A DNA stretch of 64,000 nucleotides from the NCBI RefSeq assembly GCF_013423955.1, contig NZ_JACCKX010000001.1, positions 3,162,001 to 3,226,000 on the forward strand. Direction: 5' to 3'. The DNA is from Ottowia beijingensis. GTDB lineage: Bacteria > Pseudomonadota > Gammaproteobacteria > Burkholderiales > Burkholderiaceae_C. Below are positions 58,916-64,000 of the stretch, one piece after another. The notes below the pieces were generated by a model. That model saw only the letters and a list, made by a program, of their open reading frames with translations. It was not told the DNA's origin and searched no databases. Position 1 is the stretch's first letter; each line of letters opens with the position of its first letter. The translations under genes were made by a program, and so were the position numbers.

Positions 58916-58950
58916 CTGTGTTGATATCCAGTAACTGTATTTTTAACCAG
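58916..58950 (-). promoter_or_regulatory. Two LexA (SOS) boxes upstream of lexA
   Basis: CTGTGTTGATATCCAG (58916-58931) and CTGTATTTTTAACCAG (58935-58950) both fit CTG-N10-CAG, 19 bp apart. They start 32 bp upstream of the lexA ATG. Confidence 0.88.
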
Positions 58951-59047
58951 TTTGGCGCGCAATGCAAGCCCCATCGTCGCCAGGCACCGGCGCATGAAAA
59001 AGGGCCTTCGAGAACGAAGGCCCTGGGCGGGGGAAGGCAGCGCGGGC

Positions 59048-59716
<669 letters not shown>

Positions 59717-59823
59717 TTATGCGTGGTGGCGGCATCGGCAGCAGGGCCGGTGCGCGGTCGCTGGCGAGAATAGCACGCAGCCGCTTGAGACTGGCTTACA
59801 GCGCACGGCGCGGGTTGGTTGCT

Positions 59824-59923
59824 TTTGTTTTGATAGTGGGTTGCGCAGGCTGTAGCTTGAATTCAAGAGAAAAGACATTGAAATCAAGGTTTGACAGGCG
59901 CCAGCAGCTATTGAAATTGAAGT
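59824..59923. repeat. R1 palindromic dispersed element
   Basis: The left arm region is TTGATAGTGGGTTGCGCAGG, the right arm is GGCGCCAGCAGCTATTGAA, and the inner pair is ATTCAAG/TGAAATCAA. It fills the kdsB-adk gap. Confidence 0.78.
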
Positions 59924-59943
59924 GACTGCCGGCCGCGGGCGCA

Positions 59944-60711
59944 TCAACCGTGCGTGGCGTCGAACAGCGCGCGCACCCGTGCCAGGTCCTCGGGCGTGTC
60001 CACGCCGGCGCCGGGCGCGTGGGGCGTGAAGTGCACGGCAATGCGGTGGCCATGCCACAGGGCGCGCAGTTGCTCCAGCGCCTCGCACTGCTCCAGCGGC
60101 GCGGGCGGCATCGACGGGAAGGCGCGCAGGAAGGCGGCGCGGTAGCTGTAAAGGCCGATGTGGCGCAGCGGCGCGGGTGCCGTCGGCAACTGCGTGATGC
60201 CCTGCGCGAAGCCGTCGCGCCACCAGGGCAGCGGCGCGCGGCTGAAGGTGAGGGCCAGGCCCCGCGCGTCGGTGATCACCTTCACCACGTTGGGGTTGGT
60301 GAAGTCTTCTACGGTTTCGATAGCGTGCGCCGCAGTGCCCATCTGCGCCAGCGGCTGTTTCTTCAACAAACCCGCAACGGCGTCGATGAGTGCCGGGTCG
60401 ATCAGCGGCTCGTCGCCCTGCACGTTCACCACCACGTCGTCGCCATGCAGGCCCAGCAGGGCGCAGGCCTCGGCCAGGCGGTCGCTGCCACTGGGGTGGT
60501 CGGCGCGGGTCGGCACGGCGCGCACGCCGTGGGCGGCGCAGGCGCTCAGGATCTCGGGTGCGTCGGCGGCCACCACCACCTGCGCCGCGCCGGAGCATTC
60601 GGCCCGCTCGGCCACGCGCACGATCATCGGCTTGCCGCCGATGTCGGCCAGCGGCTTATTGGGCAGACGGGTGGAGGCGAGGCGGGCGGGGATGAGGACG
60701 GTGAAGGGCAT
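59944..60711 (-). CDS. kdsB: 3-deoxy-manno-octulosonate cytidylyltransferase
   Basis: This intact 255-residue enzyme activates KDO as CMP-KDO for lipid A-core assembly. The N-terminus [20 protein letters not shown] has the RxxSxRLPxKPL motif. [33 protein letters not shown] and [15 protein letters not shown] follow. Normally it directly follows the Trm112-like gene of the lpxK cluster; here an esterase gene lies between. Confidence 0.96.
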   Translation of the reverse strand: MPFTVLIPARLASTRLPNKPLADIGGKPMIVRVAERAECSGAAQVVVAADAPEILSACAAHGVRAVPTRADHPSGSDRLAEACALLGLHGDDVVVNVQGDEPLIDPALIDAVAGLLKKQPLAQMGTAAHAIETVEDFTNPNVVKVITDARGLALTFSRAPLPWWRDGFAQGITQLPTAPAPLRHIGLYSYRAAFLRAFPSMPPAPLEQCEALEQLRALWHGHRIAVHFTPHAPGAGVDTPEDLARVRALFDATHG

Positions 60712-60807
60712 GGCGAGCGCAGAGAAATGGCCGCGCTCCAGCGCGGAACGCGGCCATTGTCTTGCATCGCTGGTGGGCCCGCGGGCCGGGCCAGGCGATG
60801 AAGGGGT

Positions 60808-62580
60808 TTACTGCACGCTGATCTGCTTGGCTGCCAGCGTGGCGTCGAACAGCAGCACATTCGGCCAGTTGGGCCAGTTCGCGCCCAATGCGCCGGTGTT
60901 GGGGTTGCCGCTACGCGCGAAGGCGGCCAGGGTGGACATCATGGCGTCCGACAGGGCCAGTCGGCCGGCCTTGTTGGCGTCGCTGACGATCACGTTCGAA
61001 TACAGCGACGGGCCGAAATTGCCGAACAGGAAGGCCAGGTCGAACGCGTGGGCCGCGCCGTAGACGTCATTCCAGGGCGCGGGCTCCTGCTTCCAGTCGA
61101 AGCGGTAGCTCCACAGCTGGTTGGGCGTCTGCGTGGCCAGCGCGTCCATGAAGTTGTCGCGCAGGGCGACGAAGAACTTGGCGTCCAGGTCGGCAATGGC
61201 CACGTCATAGGCCGCGCCGTCGGCATAGGCGGGGTTCACGATGTCGTGGAAGGTGGCGGCCTTGGCCTTGCCCGCGTCGAACAGGATGGGGAACAGCTGC
61301 GCATCCGGCAGCTTGATGCCCACCGGGTGGCCGACCAGCGGCAGGAAGGACGACAGCAGCTTGCCTTCGTGGTTCGTCATGCCCGACATGACGGGCACCT
61401 TGACGTAATCGCCGGCCAGGATGGCGGCAATCGGGTCGGTGGGCACCACGGTGCCTTCAGGGATGGGGCCGGACGCCGTGGTGTTGGGCAGGCCGCCCAC
61501 GGTCTTCAGGCCCACCTTCAGGATGGTGCTGGCGGGCTTGCCACGCAGGTAGGCGGCGATCTCGGCGTTGGAATGCGACTGCACCCAGGCGGTGGCGCCG
61601 GCCACGTCGGCGGCGGTGCCGTCGTCGATCAGCAGCTTCATCAGCAGCATGTTCGACAGCGCTTCGTAGGTGGCCACGGGGTTCAGCGCCGGGATGGTGC
61701 CGTTGTTGCCCTGCAGGTTGTTGGCCGGCTGCGGAAAGCCCGGGCTGGTGGCCACCGAGATGCCGCCCGACAGGGGCGCCAGCCGGTGGAACAGGCCGGC
61801 CGCGCGGTTGCCCGGCGTGGTCAGCACGGCCAGCACGTTGATGGCGCCGGCCGACTGGCCCGACAGCGTGACGTTGGCCTTGTTGCCGCCGAAGTGTTCG
61901 ATGTTGCCCTGCACGAACTTCAGCGCGGCGATGATGTCGAGCACGGCGAAGTTGCCGGACTGGTCTTCGGGCGTCAGCGTCGGGTCGACGGCGGTGTCGC
62001 GCAGCGCCGGGTGGCGGAAGAAGCCCAGTTGCCCCAGCCGGTAGTTGGCCGACACCACCACGGCGTTGGCCTTCTTCGCCAGCGCCGCGCCGTCGTACAG
62101 CGGGTCGCCACTGTAGCCGGTGATGTTGCTGCCGCCGTAGATGAACACGATGACCGGCAGGTTCTTCTCGTTGGTGGCCGGGCGCCAGATGTTGAGCGAC
62201 AGGCAGTCCTCGCTGCCGGGCGTGTGGCCGCTGAGAATGTTGTCGCCCACGCTGGCGTCGAAGGTGTTGGCGTTGCCCGGGCTGTACATGCGCGGGTTCT
62301 GGATGCACGAGGCACCGAACTGCGTGGCCTGCAGCGTGTCCTTCCAGGCCGTGGGCGCCACGGGCGCCTTCCAGCGCAGCGCGCCGGCGGGCGCCTGGGC
62401 GAACGGGATGCCCTTCCAGTAGTACGTGCCCGACTTCGCGCCGTCGTCCACACCCTGGACCTTGCCGTAGGCGGTGTCGCGGGTTTCGGGGGCATCGCTG
62501 CTGCCCCCGCAGGCGCTGAGAACAAGGGTGGTGGCCATGGCGCCTGCGGTCAGCCAGCGGGTGGCGTTGATCGGCTTCAT
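60808..62580 (-). CDS. Type B carboxylesterase lipoprotein
   Basis: This intact 590-residue alpha/beta hydrolase has a lipobox (TTLVLSACGG, Cys about 24), so it is probably membrane-anchored and exported. KGIPFAQAPAGALRWKAP and SEDCLSLNIWRP are type-B signatures. The nucleophile is in LSGQSAGAINVL, with Glu in the MTNHEGKL region and His in GAAHAFDLAFLFGNF. The substrate is unknown. It interrupts the conserved Trm112-kdsB spacing, which suggests a later insertion. Confidence 0.9.
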   Translation of the reverse strand: MKPINATRWLTAGAMATTLVLSACGGSSDAPETRDTAYGKVQGVDDGAKSGTYYWKGIPFAQAPAGALRWKAPVAPTAWKDTLQATQFGASCIQNPRMYSPGNANTFDASVGDNILSGHTPGSEDCLSLNIWRPATNEKNLPVIVFIYGGSNITGYSGDPLYDGAALAKKANAVVVSANYRLGQLGFFRHPALRDTAVDPTLTPEDQSGNFAVLDIIAALKFVQGNIEHFGGNKANVTLSGQSAGAINVLAVLTTPGNRAAGLFHRLAPLSGGISVATSPGFPQPANNLQGNNGTIPALNPVATYEALSNMLLMKLLIDDGTAADVAGATAWVQSHSNAEIAAYLRGKPASTILKVGLKTVGGLPNTTASGPIPEGTVVPTDPIAAILAGDYVKVPVMSGMTNHEGKLLSSFLPLVGHPVGIKLPDAQLFPILFDAGKAKAATFHDIVNPAYADGAAYDVAIADLDAKFFVALRDNFMDALATQTPNQLWSYRFDWKQEPAPWNDVYGAAHAFDLAFLFGNFGPSLYSNVIVSDANKAGRLALSDAMMSTLAAFARSGNPNTGALGANWPNWPNVLLFDATLAAKQISVQ

Positions 62581-62663
62581 CGCGCGGTGCTCCTGTGTGG
62601 GTTGTCTCCGGGCGCGATGCTAATGGCCGGGAGGCAGTGCTACAAGCACCGCGGGGCGCGTGT

Positions 62664-62873
62664 TTACCCCAGCACCGGGGTGCGCGGCGGCATGGCCTCG
62701 ATCTCCTCGGCCGGCACGGCGCGCGCTTCGCCCTCCAGCATGATCGGGATGCCGTCGCGGATGGGGTAGGCCAGGCGGGCCGAGCGCGAGATCAGCTCCT
62801 GCTTCTCGCGGTCGAGGTCGAGCGGGCCCTTGGTGACGGGGCAGACGAGCAGTTCGAGCAGCTTGGTGTCCAT
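62664..62873 (-). CDS. Trm112 family protein (YcaR-like)
   Basis: This 69-residue protein is [20 protein letters not shown], then [20 protein letters not shown]. It has the single Cys-Pro knuckle and the C-terminal IRDGIPIML common to the family. Members next to lpxK/kdsB are conserved in proteobacteria; Trm112 in eukaryotes activates methyltransferases, but the bacterial role is unclear. I chose the ATG at 62873 because it gives the family start. Confidence 0.93.
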   Translation of the reverse strand: MDTKLLELLVCPVTKGPLDLDREKQELISRSARLAYPIRDGIPIMLEGEARAVPAEEIEAMPPRTPVLG

Positions 62874-62887
62874 GCGGTTGACTCTTT

Positions 62888-63259
62888 TCAATCAGGGTAG
62901 CGGCTGACCTCGATCAGGTGGCCGTCGGGGTCGTTGAAATACACCGATTCGATCGGGCCCTGGGCGCCGGATTTCGTCACCGGGCCCTCGAGCACCGGCA
63001 CGCCCTCGGCCGCCAGGCGGGCCAGCACGCGCGCGGTGGGCCAGTCGGTGATCAGGCACACATCGCCCGCGCCCACGGCGGCGTGGTTGCGCGGCTCCAT
63101 GCCCAGGGTCTGCAGGTTGATCTTCTGCTGGCCGAACTGCAGCGCGCGGCGACCGTTGCCGAAGCTGACGGCCTGCATGCCCAGCACGCGAACGTAGAAC
63201 GCGACCGAGCGCTCGATGTCGGCAACCGTGAGGACGATGTGGTCGATGTGCGAAATCAT
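62888..63259 (-). CDS. VOC family (glyoxalase-like) protein
   Basis: This 123-residue single-domain protein begins [20 protein letters not shown] with the metal His. [16 protein letters not shown] and [17 protein letters not shown] supply the other ligands (His and Glu). VOC enzymes include glyoxalase, fosfomycin-resistance-like and dioxygenase proteins; the substrate cannot be inferred. The ATG overlaps the lpxK stop (ATGA), so it is coupled to lipid A kinase expression. Confidence 0.93.
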   Translation of the reverse strand: MISHIDHIVLTVADIERSVAFYVRVLGMQAVSFGNGRRALQFGQQKINLQTLGMEPRNHAAVGAGDVCLITDWPTARVLARLAAEGVPVLEGPVTKSGAQGPIESVYFNDPDGHLIEVSRYPD

Positions 63260-64000
63260 GGCGTGCGCGGCGCGGGCGCGGTGGTGTGCCGCGGATGATA
63301 GCCCTGCGCCGCCAGGCGGCCGTCCAGCGCGGTGAAGAAGGCGGCCGGTACGTCCAGCACCAGCGGCACGGCCAGCGCGGCGGGGTCGTGGCGCCACAGC
63401 TTCAGCGCATCTTTTTCGGTGCAAATCAGGGTTTCACGCTTGTCTGGCGGGCGCTGCCAGCTATTGAAATCGTAGTGATCGGGCAGGGCCTGCGTGCGCG
63501 CCAGTGTCAGGCCTGCGGCGCGCAGCATGGCGAAGAAGGCCTCGGGCCGGGCGATGCCGGCCACGGCGCTGAGCGGCTGGCCTTGCAATTCGGCCAGCGG
63601 CACGCGGCTGCCGTCGGCGCGCAATGCGTCGTCGGCCAGGCGGCGGGTGGCGGTGAAGGTGGGCGGGTGCTGACCAGCGCTTGTGGGAGCGGGCTGGCCC
63701 GCTCCCCATGTGCTGATGGCGTTTCGGTGAACAGCACCAGATCCACCGCGCGCGGCCAAGGTTCGCGCAGCGGGCCGGCGGGCAGCAGCCAGCCGTTGCC
63801 CGTGCCGCGCGCGTCGAACACGCACACTTCCACGTCGCGCGCCAACGCCCCGTGCTGCAGTCCGTCGTCGCAGACCAGGATGTCGCAGCCGGGGTGCGCC
63901 GCCAGCAGGGCCTGGCCCGCCTCGGCGCGGCGCGGCGCCACGGCCACCGGCACGCCAGCGCGGCGGCGCAGCAGCAGCGGCTCGTCGCCCACGGCGCGCG
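63256..64000 (-). CDS. lpxK: Tetraacyldisaccharide 4'-kinase, C-terminal part (runs off window end; one frameshift)
   Basis: LpxK phosphorylates the lipid A disaccharide 4'-position at the inner membrane. Visible motifs are [20 protein letters not shown] (DDGLQH), [20 protein letters not shown] and near the end LPDHYDF and [14 protein letters not shown]. The N-terminal P-loop is outside the window. A break near 63668 needs one base to join SAHGERA to [20 protein letters not shown]. Coding sequence here includes a perfect palindrome (63685-63706) and a short R1-like stretch near 63455. Confidence 0.92.
   Translation of the reverse strand, partial: ARRGRRAAAAAPPRWRAGGRGAAPRRGGPGPAGGAPRLRHPGLRRRTAARGVGARRGSVRVRRARHGQRLAAARRPAARTLAARGGSGAVHRNAISTWGAGQPAPTSAGQHPPTFTATRRLADDALRADGSRVPLAELQGQPLSAVAGIARPEAFFAMLRAAGLTLARTQALPDHYDFNSWQRPPDKRETLICTEKDALKLWRHDPAALAVPLVLDVPAAFFTALDGRLAAQGYHPRHTTAPAPRTP
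63685..63706. repeat. REP-like palindrome inside lpxK
   Basis: GGGAGCGGGC and GCCCGCTCCC form a perfect 10-bp stem with a 2-base loop. It resembles REP sequences and lies within coding sequence. Confidence 0.7.

Overview
The window is G+C-rich chromosomal DNA of a Burkholderiales bacterium, most likely a Comamonadaceae member (Acidovorax/Ottowia/Alicycliphilus-like). The evidence is the gene order (yicC-kinase-PP2C-rph-rdgB-hemW; ilvB-ilvH-ilvC-pssA-leuA; phaC-phaA-phaB; lpxK-Trm112-kdsB-adk-lexA) and a dispersed palindromic intergenic element (here R1) with AGCTGCTTGCGC/GCGCAAGCAGCT arms that I associate with this family. The species cannot be fixed from the sequence alone.

Layout. 1-5.1 kb: yicC start, Ser/Thr kinase with PP2C phosphatase, RNase PH, dITPase, HemW. 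5.3-9.0 kb: CsbD, LOG protein, diacylglycerol kinase, RDD membrane protein and an ECF sigma factor with DUF3619/DUF3106 partners. 9.3-15.7 kb: branched-chain amino acid synthesis, including a 17-codon leucine leader peptide with attenuator before leuA. 15.8-23.3 kb: a D,D-peptidase, IclR, the bpt-aat N-degron pair, NUDIX, MarR, OmpA-like lipoprotein, maleylacetoacetate isomerase and PgeF. 23.5-27.5 kb: polyhydroxybutyrate synthesis. 27.6-32.2 kb: AI-2E permease, DusA, RibD and two unknown genes. 32.45-48.24 kb: an integrative island in tRNA-Arg(TCT). 48.3-57.5 kb: tRNA-Pro, GST and an acyl-CoA catabolic cluster with a Crp/Fnr regulator. 57.7-64 kb: lexA with two SOS boxes, adk, kdsB, an esterase, Trm112, VOC protein and the 5' part of lpxK.

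The island (about 15.8 kb) is bounded by a 15-bp repeat of the tRNA 3' end. It carries a P4-type integrase, tandem arm-site candidates at both ends, an AlpA-like regulator, a primase/helicase, a set of small overlapping genes and one tightly coupled operon: mod (DNA methyltransferase), an AAA ATPase, a 176-residue unknown protein, res (DEAD helicase with a PD-(D/E)xK-like end) and a zinc-ribbon protein, followed by an HExxH metallopeptidase. This multi-gene restriction-like cassette is the most interesting candidate system. The specificity region of mod is sharply AT-rich, and an R1-like repeat is built into the mod reading frame.

A caution applies throughout. Roughly 20 genes, many of them housekeeping genes, show single-base frameshifts, nearly all apparent deletions and often in homopolymers, with the rest of the protein well conserved. 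I read these as uncorrected sequencing or assembly errors rather than pseudogenes, and I annotate the full gene extents with the approximate shift positions.
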